A stretch of DNA of 45,922 bases from an uncultured Corynebacterium sp. Its GTDB lineage: Bacteria; Actinomycetota; Actinomycetes; Mycobacteriales; Mycobacteriaceae. The DNA is taken from positions 1 to 45,922 of the forward strand of contig NZ_CAMICL010000014.1 of assembly GCF_946221105.1 (NCBI RefSeq), in the 5' to 3' direction. Position numbers and translations under genes: made by a program. Below the pieces are notes generated by a model. That model was not told the origin of the DNA. It did no database searches and was given only the letters and a program-made list of their open reading frames with translations. This document shows positions 1 through 6,672 of the stretch, piece after piece (positions within the stretch are counted from its first letter, which is position 1; every line of letters begins with the position of its first letter).

Positions 1-5
1 GTCAT
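1..5 (-). CDS. Start of an unidentified leftward gene (cut by window edge)
   Basis: Only the start codon is in the window. An ATG on the minus strand at 5-3 is preceded, 8 nt away, by a perfect AGGAGG Shine-Dalgarno sequence (minus strand, about 14-19). That is strong ribosome-binding context for a gene running off the left edge. In C. glutamicum the genes beyond trmH lead towards fda (fructose-bisphosphate aldolase), but nothing here identifies the product. Confidence 0.5.
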
Positions 6-108
6 GAACAAAACCTCCTACGGTTCGTTGTTCACAACCAGTCTGACAGTGAGGGGGGCATGTAAGTTCTTACGAAACTCGGGCAGGAAGGGGCCGCCAG
101 CGAGATCC
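6..108. other. Intergenic region after trmH
   Basis: This 103-bp spacer holds the ribosome binding site of the leftward gene at the edge and a small GTAAG/CTTAC inverted repeat at 62-73. I see no convincing terminator or promoter box. Confidence 0.4.
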
Positions 109-789
109 CTACCAGGCTTGGGAGAGGTCCGCGTGCTGGCGGACCCAGGCGTGCATGGCGATGCCGGCGGCCACCCCCGCGTTGATAGACCGGGTGGAGC
201 CGAACTGGGCGATCGAGCAGGTCATCACCGACGCCTGCTGGGCGGCTTCGGTCACACCCGGCCCTTCCTGACCAAACAGCAGCACGCATTCGCGGGGAAT
301 CTCGGCGGTCTCCAGTGGCACGGAGCCGGGAGTGTTGTCGATAGCGACTACCGGAATCCCCTCAGCGGCGGCCCATTCCATGAGGTCGGCGACGGTTTCG
401 TGGTGGCGGATGTGCTGGTAGCGGTCCGTGACCATTGCGCCGCGCCGGTTCCACCTCTTGCGCCCGACAATGTGCACCTCGCGGGCCAAAAAGGCGTTGG
501 CGGTGCGCACAACGGTGCCGATGTTCATGTCGTTTTCGAAGTTCTCGATGGCCACGTGGAATGGATGCCGGCGCTGGTCAAGGTCCTCCACGACCGCGTC
601 CAGCGACCAGTAACGGTACGCGTCGACGACGTTGCGGCGGTCGCCGTCGCGGAGAAACTCCGGGTCGTAGCGGGGGTCTTCGGGCCACTGGCCTTCCCAG
701 GGGCCGACGCCGTGGCGGCCTTCGTTCCACTCGGTGGGGCCGCGGAGCTCCTCGTTGGACGAGTTGGACACGTCAGGCAAGTTAGGCAA
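109..789 (-). CDS. TrmH/SpoU-family RNA 2'-O-methyltransferase
   Basis: A 226-residue SPOUT methyltransferase, predicted to transfer a methyl group from SAM to a ribose 2'-OH in tRNA or rRNA. The family motifs are in the second half: an N-x-G-T-V-V-R-T-A block near residue 92, LLFGQEGPG near 171, and SINAGVAAGIAMHAW near the C-terminus, which together form the trefoil-knot SAM site. The N-terminal ~70 residues are an acidic extension. The start used is TTG at 789, overlapping the end of pyrE by 8 nt; an in-frame GTG six codons later is an alternative. Overlap and orientation indicate co-transcription with pyrE. The exact RNA target cannot be read from the sequence. Confidence 0.9.
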   Translation of the reverse strand: MPNLPDVSNSSNEELRGPTEWNEGRHGVGPWEGQWPEDPRYDPEFLRDGDRRNVVDAYRYWSLDAVVEDLDQRRHPFHVAIENFENDMNIGTVVRTANAFLAREVHIVGRKRWNRRGAMVTDRYQHIRHHETVADLMEWAAAEGIPVVAIDNTPGSVPLETAEIPRECVLLFGQEGPGVTEAAQQASVMTCSIAQFGSTRSINAGVAAGIAMHAWVRQHADLSQAW

Positions 790-1309
790 GGCCCAGGTCT
801 TCGAGTCCGAGGAGGAAACGGTACTCCAGGCCGGCGTCGCGGAGCACCTGGTCGGCGCCGGTCGCGCGGTCGACGACGGTGGCCACCGCGACCACCTCGG
901 CGCCCTCCTCGCGGCAGGCCTCGACGGCGGTCAGCGGCGAGTTGCCGGTGGTGGTGGTGTCCTCGACCACCAGCACGCGCTTGCCCTTGATGGACGGGCC
1001 CTCGATGCGGCGCTGCATGCCGTGCTTCTTCGCCTCCTTGCGCACCACAAACGAGTCGATCGGGCGGCCGGGGGCGTGCATGACGGCGGTGGCCACCGGG
1101 TCGGCGCCCAGGGTGAGGCCGCCGACGGCGTCGAAGTCCAGGTCGTCGGTGAGCTCGCGCAGCAGCTGGCCAATCAGCGGGCTGGCCTCGTGGTGCAGCG
1201 TCGCGCGGCGCAGATCCACGTAGTAGTCCGCCTCCTTGCCCGAAGACAGGGTCACCTTGCCGTGCACTACTGCCAGCTCTTTGACCAGCTCAGCGAGTTT
1301 TTCCTTCAT
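782..1309 (-). CDS. pyrE: Orotate phosphoribosyltransferase
   Basis: Catalyses orotate + PRPP to OMP + PPi, the fifth step of de novo pyrimidine synthesis. The 175-residue protein carries the type I phosphoribosyltransferase PRPP-binding motif VLVVEDTTTTGNS near residues 112-124 and a conserved RKEAKKHG catalytic loop near 90-97. This is the short length typical of actinobacterial PyrE. Its Shine-Dalgarno (AAGGAG) overlaps the stop codon of the upstream gene, and its own 3' end overlaps trmH, so the three genes look like one leftward unit. Confidence 0.95.
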   Translation of the reverse strand: MKEKLAELVKELAVVHGKVTLSSGKEADYYVDLRRATLHHEASPLIGQLLRELTDDLDFDAVGGLTLGADPVATAVMHAPGRPIDSFVVRKEAKKHGMQRRIEGPSIKGKRVLVVEDTTTTGNSPLTAVEACREEGAEVVAVATVVDRATGADQVLRDAGLEYRFLLGLEDLGLA

Positions 1310-1313
1310 CGTT

Positions 1314-2231
1314 TTACTCCTTATCGTCGAAAATTGAGCTCGGGCCCTGCATGCGGCGCACCCGGGTCAGGTCCACCACGCGGCGCTCGTCGCCGGCGAT
1401 GGCTTCCACGTCGTCGCCGCCGATGGTGTGGTCGGCCACCTCGCCACGCTCGCCGCCGGTGGTGCGCGTCGGCAGCTCCACGGGGTCCTCCGGGCGCTGC
1501 ATCACCGGCTCGTTCTCCGCCTCTGGCGCCGCCGCGGGGGCCTGTCCTGGGATTTCGCGGGTGGGGAATGGGAGGTTCAGCGGGGTGTCGTCGATAGGCG
1601 GCAGCGTCCGGGCCGCATCCGCGAGCAGCGCCAGGGGCGCGAGGGTGGCGTCCCAATCTTGCGGGGTGGCGTCGCGGCCCAGCTGGGCAATCGCCCACGC
1701 GCCCTCGAACCAGACGGCCTGCACAGCGGCGGGGAGTTGTTCGAGCGCAGTGAGCACTCGCCTATCGACGAACCTCCGGCCCGCCCCAGCCTGCGTGGCA
1801 AAACACGTGAACCCATGGTGCGTGTCCAGCTCCACCAGGTCATCGGAGCCCTCCGCCGCGAAATCCGTGCGGCGGAAATCCACCACCGCGCTGGTCTCGG
1901 CGCCGGTGCCCATGGCAATGACGGTGGCCTCCCCCAGGTCCGCCACGTGCGCGTCGTGCCCGTAGGCGGCGCCGGTGGCAACGTTTCGGGCGGGCGCTCC
2001 CCCGGCGGCGGCGCCGCGCGACCACTCGCTAGCCAGCATGTCGTCGCTGGACGCAAACGCGTATCCGTGTTCCCGGGCCCAGGCGCGGCGGGCGCGCTTG
2101 CTGGGCTTGGCGGGTTTAGCCGGTTTGGCGGGCTTTTCGGGTTGTGTGCTGCGCTCGCGGGCGTCGGATGCGAACAGCGCCACGGCGGCGAGCAGCGCCG
2201 CGAGTGCGAGAACGAACAGCAGGATGACCAT
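1314..2231 (-). CDS. N-terminally membrane-anchored protein of unknown function
   Basis: A 305-residue protein with one N-terminal hydrophobic segment (about residues 2-22, rich in Leu/Ala/Val). A Lys/Pro/Ala-rich linker follows (PAKPAKPAKPSK near 33-46), then a soluble domain of about 170 residues and an acidic, Pro-rich tail. The topology suggests anchoring at the cytoplasmic membrane, but the soluble domain matches no family I recognise. In C. glutamicum a secreted or membrane hypothetical protein lies at the equivalent place before pyrE. A TAGCAT box 8 nt before the ATG suggests a leaderless transcript that continues into pyrE and trmH. Confidence 0.75.
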   Translation of the reverse strand: MVILLFVLALAALLAAVALFASDARERSTQPEKPAKPAKPAKPSKRARRAWAREHGYAFASSDDMLASEWSRGAAAGGAPARNVATGAAYGHDAHVADLGEATVIAMGTGAETSAVVDFRRTDFAAEGSDDLVELDTHHGFTCFATQAGAGRRFVDRRVLTALEQLPAAVQAVWFEGAWAIAQLGRDATPQDWDATLAPLALLADAARTLPPIDDTPLNLPFPTREIPGQAPAAAPEAENEPVMQRPEDPVELPTRTTGGERGEVADHTIGGDDVEAIAGDERRVVDLTRVRRMQGPSSIFDDKE

Positions 2232-2239
2232 CGCGGCCT

Positions 2240-2245
2240 ATGCTA
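2240..2245 (-). promoter_or_regulatory. -10 box of a probable leaderless transcript (membrane-anchored protein)
   Basis: TAGCAT on the minus strand, 8 nt before the ATG, with no Shine-Dalgarno between. The -35 region is not distinctive. Confidence 0.45.
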
Positions 2246-2260
2246 CCGCGCGGCCCGACA

Positions 2261-3103
2261 CTAAATGTCCGTCGCCACCGGGTTGTCGCGGTTCGCACTC
2301 CACTGGGACCAGCCGCCCACGTAATGCGTGAGCAGCGGCAGGCCGGCGTGCTCCATCGCGGCCAACAGCAGGGCGGAGTGGTTGCCGGAACCGGAGTAGG
2401 TGATCACGCTGGCCGGGTCCGTGTTCTGGGTGACGCCGAGCTGGGAGAAGCGGTCGCGGATCTCGTCGGTGTCCTTCACCTTGTGGGTCTCCGGATCGAA
2501 CAGGTCGTTCACCGGCAGGTTTCGGGCCCCCGGGATGTGCCCGGCGCGAAGATCCAGGATCTCGCGGAGGCCCTGGAAACGGCGGGCACCTCTGGCGTCG
2601 ATAAGCAATCCCTCAAATGCCCTGACGTCCTCCATGGTTGCGGACGGCAAGCTGCCTTCGGCGAGTTCGACGTCGCGCGGGACGACGATGCCGCCCGGGC
2701 CCGCGACCGTGGGGAAGCCCTCGCCGTCCCAGGTGGCGAAGCCGCCGTCGAGGATGTGCACGTCCGTCACGCCGGCCCAGCGCAGGATCCACCACGCGCG
2801 GGCGGCGAACAGGCCGTTGCCGCCGTCGTAGATGTACACCGGGCGGCCGTCCTCGATGCCCCAGCCCGCGGCTGCTTTCCTGACAACGTCAATGCTGGGC
2901 AGCGGGTTGCGGCCCACCGCACGGCCGGGCAAGCCGGCAAGCTGCACCGACGGGTCGCAGTACAGCGCCGTCGGGATGTGCTCCGATTGGAATTTGGACC
3001 ACGCTTTGCCGTCTTTCGGCTCCCACAGCGCGGCGATAATGGTCTGTTTTTGGCCAGTCTGGATGCGTTCGTTGAGTTCAGCGGCGGAGACAAACACGCT
3101 CAT
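2261..3103 (-). CDS. Rhodanese-like (3-mercaptopyruvate/thiosulfate sulfurtransferase family) protein with Ser at the catalytic position
   Basis: A 280-residue two-domain rhodanese-fold protein related to SseA. The N-terminal domain keeps the linker signature (VYIYDGGNGLFAARAWWILRWAG, roughly 89-111) and the C-terminal domain has GHIPGARNLPV near 189-198. The active-site loop normally reads C-G-S-G-V-T-A; here it is Y-S-G-S-G-N-H-S-A, with Ser237 (codon TCC) where the persulfide-forming Cys should be. Known family chemistry needs that Cys, so normal sulfurtransferase activity is doubtful. The protein may instead bind a substrate or partner. A TACACT box 7 nt before the ATG suggests leaderless expression. 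Confidence 0.85.
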   Translation of the reverse strand: MSVFVSAAELNERIQTGQKQTIIAALWEPKDGKAWSKFQSEHIPTALYCDPSVQLAGLPGRAVGRNPLPSIDVVRKAAAGWGIEDGRPVYIYDGGNGLFAARAWWILRWAGVTDVHILDGGFATWDGEGFPTVAGPGGIVVPRDVELAEGSLPSATMEDVRAFEGLLIDARGARRFQGLREILDLRAGHIPGARNLPVNDLFDPETHKVKDTDEIRDRFSQLGVTQNTDPASVITYSGSGNHSALLLAAMEHAGLPLLTHYVGGWSQWSANRDNPVATDI

Positions 3104-3110
3104 GGCCGCA

Positions 3111-3116
3111 AGTGTA
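3111..3116 (-). promoter_or_regulatory. -10 box of a probable leaderless transcript (rhodanese-like gene)
   Basis: TACACT on the minus strand, separated from the ATG by 7 nt, with no ribosome binding site. Confidence 0.5.
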
Positions 3117-3124
3117 ACGGTGTT

Positions 3125-3547
3125 CTACGCCATGTACCCGGGAGCGAGCTGGATTGTGCCCTGCTCCTCGAGGCCGCTGAGCCACTCGGTGATCCCCTCA
3201 CGCGGACAGTCCGCGCCGATGCTGGCCGCAAGCATGCCGCCCGGGCCGAGCTCCACCCGGCAACCGAACGCCAGCAGGGTGCCGGCGATCTCATCAGGGT
3301 CCAGGCCCTCCGGATCCTCCGGCAGCACACGCACCGTCGATGCGCCGCCACGCACCACCACCCGATCCACATGGAACGCCCCGCCCACCGTCACGCACTC
3401 AACGATGTCGCCCATCGCGAGCGTCGTATCCACGAACGGAACGCTCGCCACCACAAAATGATTCTGCCCAATCTGGTGCGCCTGCAGCTGCTCGCTCTCA
3501 ACGCCCGGGATTGCAACGCGGGTGAGGATGGTGGTGGTTGCCTGCAT
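3125..3547 (-). CDS. DUF4265-like small protein
   Basis: A 140-residue, probably cytoplasmic protein without membrane segments. The order of features (an N-terminal strand, a QIGQNHFVVASVPF block, then DIVEC and a two-layer alpha/beta half) resembles DUF4265 proteins, whose function is unknown. The match is from general resemblance only. It starts with ATG at 3547 behind a TAGACT box 7 nt away, back to back with the panB promoter, which has the same hexamer. Confidence 0.65.
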   Translation of the reverse strand: MQATTTILTRVAIPGVESEQLQAHQIGQNHFVVASVPFVDTTLAMGDIVECVTVGGAFHVDRVVVRGGASTVRVLPEDPEGLDPDEIAGTLLAFGCRVELGPGGMLAASIGADCPREGITEWLSGLEEQGTIQLAPGYMA

Positions 3548-3554
3548 GCAGGGC

Positions 3555-3560
3555 AGTCTA
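3555..3560 (-). promoter_or_regulatory. -10 box of a probable leaderless transcript (DUF4265-like gene)
   Basis: TAGACT on the minus strand with a 7-nt gap to the ATG. It diverges from the panB box, which has the same hexamer. Confidence 0.5.
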
Positions 3561-3605
3561 AACCCTTCCGGTGCTGATTTGGGATTTTGCCGATTGCCGC
3601 TGGCC

Positions 3606-3611
3606 TAGACT
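3606..3611 (+). promoter_or_regulatory. -10 box of a probable leaderless panB transcript
   Basis: TAGACT with a 6-nt gap to the GTG at 3618. No Shine-Dalgarno is present, which supports this start codon. Confidence 0.5.
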
Positions 3612-3617
3612 GCATGC

Positions 3618-4436
3618 GTGACTGGATACCTAGCCCCCACCAAGAAAGTGCGCGTCGCGGACTTCGCGCGCAAGAAAGCCGACGGCGAGAAGTGGGCGAT
3701 GCTCACCGCGTACGACTACGCCACCGCGAGGGTGTTTTCCCAGGCCGGCATCGAGTGCCTCCTGGTCGGCGACTCCGCAGCCAACGTGGTCTACGGCTAC
3801 GACACCACAAACCAGGTCTCCGTGGACGAGATGGCGTTCCTCGGCGCGGCCGTCGTGCGCGGCGCGGGACATGCGCTGGTGATCATGGACCTGCCGTTCG
3901 GGAGCTACGAGGCTAGCGACGAGCAATGCGTCCGCACCGCCACCGACCTCGTGCGCCGCACCGGCGCCCACATGGTGAAGCTGGAGGGCGGCGTGCGGAT
4001 CGCCCCGCGCATCCGTGCGCTGAAAAACGCCGGTCTGGCGGTGTGCGCCCACGTCGGCTTCACCCCGCAGTCCGTGGACAACCTGAGCGGGTTCAAGGTC
4101 CAGGGCCGCGACGCCGGGGCCGATCAGCTGCGTGACGACGTCAACGCGATTGTCGAGGCCGGCGCCGACATGGTGGTCTTCGAAATGGTGCCCGCGGACT
4201 TAGCGGCGGAGCTGACCGCCTCGTGCCCCGTCCCGACCGTCGGCATCGGCGCAGGTGCGGGCACTGATGCCCAAGTGCTGGTCTGGCACGACATGGCGGA
4301 CATCCCCGCCGGCGACCACCGTGCGAAGTTCGTGCGGAAGTTCGGCTCGGTGGGCGCGGATCTGGCCGCCGCGGCCGCCGACTACAAGCGCGCCGTGCAC
4401 ACCGGGGAGTTCCCGGGGCCGGAGCACGCGTTCTAG
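3618..4436 (+). CDS. panB: 3-methyl-2-oxobutanoate hydroxymethyltransferase (ketopantoate hydroxymethyltransferase)
   Basis: First committed step of pantothenate (and so CoA) synthesis: transfers a hydroxymethyl group from methylene-THF to 2-oxoisovalerate. The 272-residue protein shows the TIM-barrel family signatures: MLTAYDYATARVFSQAG near 28-44, the metal-binding LLVGDSAANVVYG near 48-60, LVIMDLPFGSYE near 91-102, KLEGG near 124 and TVGIGAGAGTDAQVLVWHD near 209-227. The Glu in VVFEMVP matches the catalytic acid region. The start is GTG, apparently leaderless. Unlike the panBC operon of C. glutamicum, panB here converges with panC, 28 bp apart. Confidence 0.95.
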   Translation: MTGYLAPTKKVRVADFARKKADGEKWAMLTAYDYATARVFSQAGIECLLVGDSAANVVYGYDTTNQVSVDEMAFLGAAVVRGAGHALVIMDLPFGSYEASDEQCVRTATDLVRRTGAHMVKLEGGVRIAPRIRALKNAGLAVCAHVGFTPQSVDNLSGFKVQGRDAGADQLRDDVNAIVEAGADMVVFEMVPADLAAELTASCPVPTVGIGAGAGTDAQVLVWHDMADIPAGDHRAKFVRKFGSVGADLAAAAADYKRAVHTGEFPGPEHAF

Positions 4437-4464
4437 GAAAGAGGGCGCGGAACCACGCCCGGCG

Positions 4465-5259
4465 CTAGAGCTCGATCGGGGCGTTGTCGAGCAGCCGGGT
4501 CGCGCCGACCTTCGCCGCCACGAGCAGGCGCGCCGGACCCGTGTACCCCTCTGACAGATCTGACATGTCGGGGGCGGTGGCGACGAGGTAGTCGAGGTGG
4601 AGTCCTTCGGTGGCGTCGAGAAGCGAGCGCGCTTCGGCGAGGCTGCCGGTGGCCAGCGCGCGCGGGATGGCCAGCGCGGTGGCGCGCTCCTCGGCAGAGA
4701 GGTAGCGGTTGCGCGAGGAAAGCGCGAGGCCGTCGGTGTCGCGCACGATCGGGCAGCCGTGGATTCGCACGGGAAGGTGCAGGTCATCCACCATCTGACG
4801 GATCAGCGCGAGCTGCTGGTAGTCCTTCTCGCCGAAGAACGCGTCCGAGGCACCGGTCAGCGCGAGCAGCTTCGCCACCACCGTGAGCACGCCCGCGAAA
4901 TGCGTGGGCCTAGTTGCGCCCTCCAACACCCCGCCGAGCGGACCGGGCTGGATCGTGGTGCGCGGGCCGTGCGGGTACATCGTCTCCGGCGCGGGCGCGA
5001 ACACGGCGTCGGCGCCGAGGGCCTCAAGCTTTTCGACGTCCTCAGCCAACGTCCGCGGATACTTCTCCAAATCCTCGCCCGGCGCGAACTGCAGCGGGTT
5101 GACAAAGATGCTCACCACCACGGGGTTGCCCAGGGATTTGGCGGCGCGGACGAGGGCGAGGTGGCCGCTATGAAGCGCGCCCATGGTGGGCACGAGGGAA
5201 ATGGGGCCGGCCGGAAGCGCCTGAGCCAGCGCTTCCGGGGTGTGCACGAGTTGGGTCAT
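4465..5259 (-). CDS. panC: Pantothenate synthetase (pantoate-beta-alanine ligase)
   Basis: ATP-dependent condensation of pantoate and beta-alanine, the last step of pantothenate synthesis. The 264-residue reading shows VPTMGALHSGH (HIGH-like nucleotide site), VVSIFVNPLQF, FFGEKDYQQL and the KMSKS-equivalent LALSSRNRYLS, in the usual order. I chose ATG 5259 (MTQLVHT) rather than an in-frame ATG 14 codons upstream, because family members start close to this point and a GATAAT box lies 6 nt before it. It converges with panB. Confidence 0.93.
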   Translation of the reverse strand: MTQLVHTPEALAQALPAGPISLVPTMGALHSGHLALVRAAKSLGNPVVVSIFVNPLQFAPGEDLEKYPRTLAEDVEKLEALGADAVFAPAPETMYPHGPRTTIQPGPLGGVLEGATRPTHFAGVLTVVAKLLALTGASDAFFGEKDYQQLALIRQMVDDLHLPVRIHGCPIVRDTDGLALSSRNRYLSAEERATALAIPRALATGSLAEARSLLDATEGLHLDYLVATAPDMSDLSEGYTGPARLLVAAKVGATRLLDNAPIEL

Positions 5260-5265
5260 GCTCCC

Positions 5266-5271
5266 ATTATC
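5266..5271 (-). promoter_or_regulatory. -10 box of a possible leaderless panC transcript
   Basis: GATAAT on the minus strand, 6 nt before ATG 5259. A GGGAG lies in between but is too close to act as a good ribosome binding site. Confidence 0.35.
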
Positions 5272-5311
5272 TACCTCGCCCCCAGGTTGGGCAGGTGTCA
5301 TGAGTAACAGC

Positions 5312-5397
5312 GGGAGACCACAGGGGGCCCTGCAAGCGACAACGCTTCAACAGGGCCCCTACCGCCGGAGACAAGGTCCGAGCCGACGGTCTGTCCC
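5312..5397 (+). ncRNA. Candidate structured RNA upstream of an Abi/HEPN gene
   Basis: The spacer before the Abi gene can fold into a closed multi-helix shape. GGGAGACC (5312-5319) pairs with GGTC..TCCC (5388-5397, 2-nt bulge). Inside is a long hairpin, 5322-5332 with 5351-5360, capped by AAGCG/CGCTT (5334-5338, 5343-5347). A weaker CCG-CGG/CCG-CGG hairpin (5362-5368, 5383-5389) competes with the closing helix for two bases. Abi-type HEPN genes elsewhere are reported next to structured RNAs (abiF RNA motif), so this may be a guide or antitoxin RNA. It could also be a folded leader. This is judged by eye only. Confidence 0.35.
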
Positions 5398-5458
5398 CTA
5401 TCATACACATGCGTAAGACGCGTGGGTGCGGTGATCAGCGATCTGAAGCGAGGATAAT

Positions 5459-6637
5459 GTGAACCGGAAAATGGAGTGGGTCTCTCAACCGCGGCTAGCG
5501 CCGTACCTGAGACAAACGGGGGGCGATCCAGACACAGCATGGGCTCTTTATGAGTGGAACGCGTCCATGTCTGCTGCGCTAACGGAAGTTATCCATCACG
5601 TGGAAATCCTTCTACGAAATTCAATGATCAGAGAACTCGAAAAAATCCATCCCCTGGCTTTTCCGTGGAATCAACAAAACGACACCGTCGCCACTATTGC
5701 GGAGCGCGCGACGCATAAAAAATGGAGCATTGCCCCCACTAAAGACGACATCATCTCGCAGCTGAATCTTGGGTATTGGACCACACTCGTAGTCACGGAC
5801 GATTTTCGGCATATACAGCTTTGGCGCGATCATCTGAGCGAAGCATTCCCGTACCAGTCTGATCGCCGCAAAGTTGGAAATGCATTAGAAGACTTGCGCC
5901 AACTGCGGAATCGCTGCTCACATCAAGACTCTCTTCTGCACGTAGATCCAGCGATTGAAATTAAGAAGATCATTCGCCTTGCAGGCTGGATCGACCCTGA
6001 TGCGGCCAATTGGATCAGTGGGCTTTCCAAAGTTGACGCCGTTATGCGACAGCGACCTGTAATCGCTAACGAACCAGACACTGTAATTTTCGCCTCAACG
6101 AGAAACCGGAGAGTGGTCACCGGACCAAATAAGACAAGCAAGTACCCGCTCTTTGATTTTTACCATCAGAAGAGCGCGATAGTTATTCCTGACTCAATAC
6201 AGGTAAGCCGTCAAGTTAAATACGTCGGTTTCTACTTGCCGAAGGATGATCCAAAACAAAATCCCGACCCATCACGGTTCGTGTCCCAGCAGCCGGAAGC
6301 TCACATTGCTCGAATTTTCCCGAAAATCTTGAACGTTGTTGTCCCAAATGACTGGACCCGGGAGGAAGTGGCGCGGCTCAAGGCTGGCACCCCCGAAGAA
6401 AAGCGTGTAGCGACGATCATGAATCACGCTCTGGGCGTCGACTACCCAGCTGACCGAGGCTACGCCATCTATTTCCTATCGGAACCGATTAATCCGATGA
6501 ATACTTTGCAACTGCCAAGGGAGATTCCCCATGACCAGACTGGGCGTGGCTCAGCGTTCGTCAAACAAACGCGTTACGCCCACCTCGACTCAATTAAAGC
6601 GGCTCATCAAACTTCAGATCTCCTCAAAGAGCCCTAG
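5459..6637 (+). CDS. Abi-family HEPN ribonuclease-like protein with an extra C-terminal domain
   Basis: A 392-residue protein whose first ~195 residues resemble Abi (Abi_2/AbiD/AbiF-like) abortive-infection proteins. It has an early R-L-x-x-Y segment, ALYEWNASMSAALTEVIHHVEILLRNSM near 29-56, and the HEPN catalytic motif R150-N-R-C-S-H155 (RX4H) in LEDLRQLRNRCSHQD. HEPN domains with this motif are metal-independent RNases. Residues ~205-392 form an unrecognised second domain absent from the paralogue at 9509. GC is clearly lower than in neighbouring housekeeping genes, suggesting horizontal transfer. The start is GTG 5459 with AGGA just upstream; ATG 5471 is an alternative. Likely role: phage-triggered RNA cleavage or growth arrest (inference). 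Confidence 0.75.
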   Translation: MNRKMEWVSQPRLAPYLRQTGGDPDTAWALYEWNASMSAALTEVIHHVEILLRNSMIRELEKIHPLAFPWNQQNDTVATIAERATHKKWSIAPTKDDIISQLNLGYWTTLVVTDDFRHIQLWRDHLSEAFPYQSDRRKVGNALEDLRQLRNRCSHQDSLLHVDPAIEIKKIIRLAGWIDPDAANWISGLSKVDAVMRQRPVIANEPDTVIFASTRNRRVVTGPNKTSKYPLFDFYHQKSAIVIPDSIQVSRQVKYVGFYLPKDDPKQNPDPSRFVSQQPEAHIARIFPKILNVVVPNDWTREEVARLKAGTPEEKRVATIMNHALGVDYPADRGYAIYFLSEPINPMNTLQLPREIPHDQTGRGSAFVKQTRYAHLDSIKAAHQTSDLLKEP

Positions 6638-6665
6638 CCCAAAACCGAGGCAATTTGAGCTAGGG
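6632..6665. terminator. Possible bidirectional hairpin between convergent genes
   Basis: CCCTAGC (6632-6638) and GCTAGGG (6659-6665) form a 7-bp inverted repeat that includes the Abi stop codon, placed between two convergent genes. The 20-nt loop and lack of a clear T-run make this weak. Confidence 0.3.
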
Positions 6666-6672
6666 TACGAGA

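Noticed and set aside
4..990. Long rightward open frame over trmH and pyrE
   Set aside because: Low-complexity Arg/Pro/Gly-rich product opposite two clear genes; a shadow.
4443..4460. Small GGGCG/CGCCC hairpin between panB and panC
   Set aside because: Five base pairs and an 8-nt loop without a T-run is too weak to call a terminator.
5298..5540. Leftward 80-codon frame over the spacer before the Abi gene
   Set aside because: Overlaps the Abi start and the structured spacer, has no initiation signal, and the product resembles no protein.
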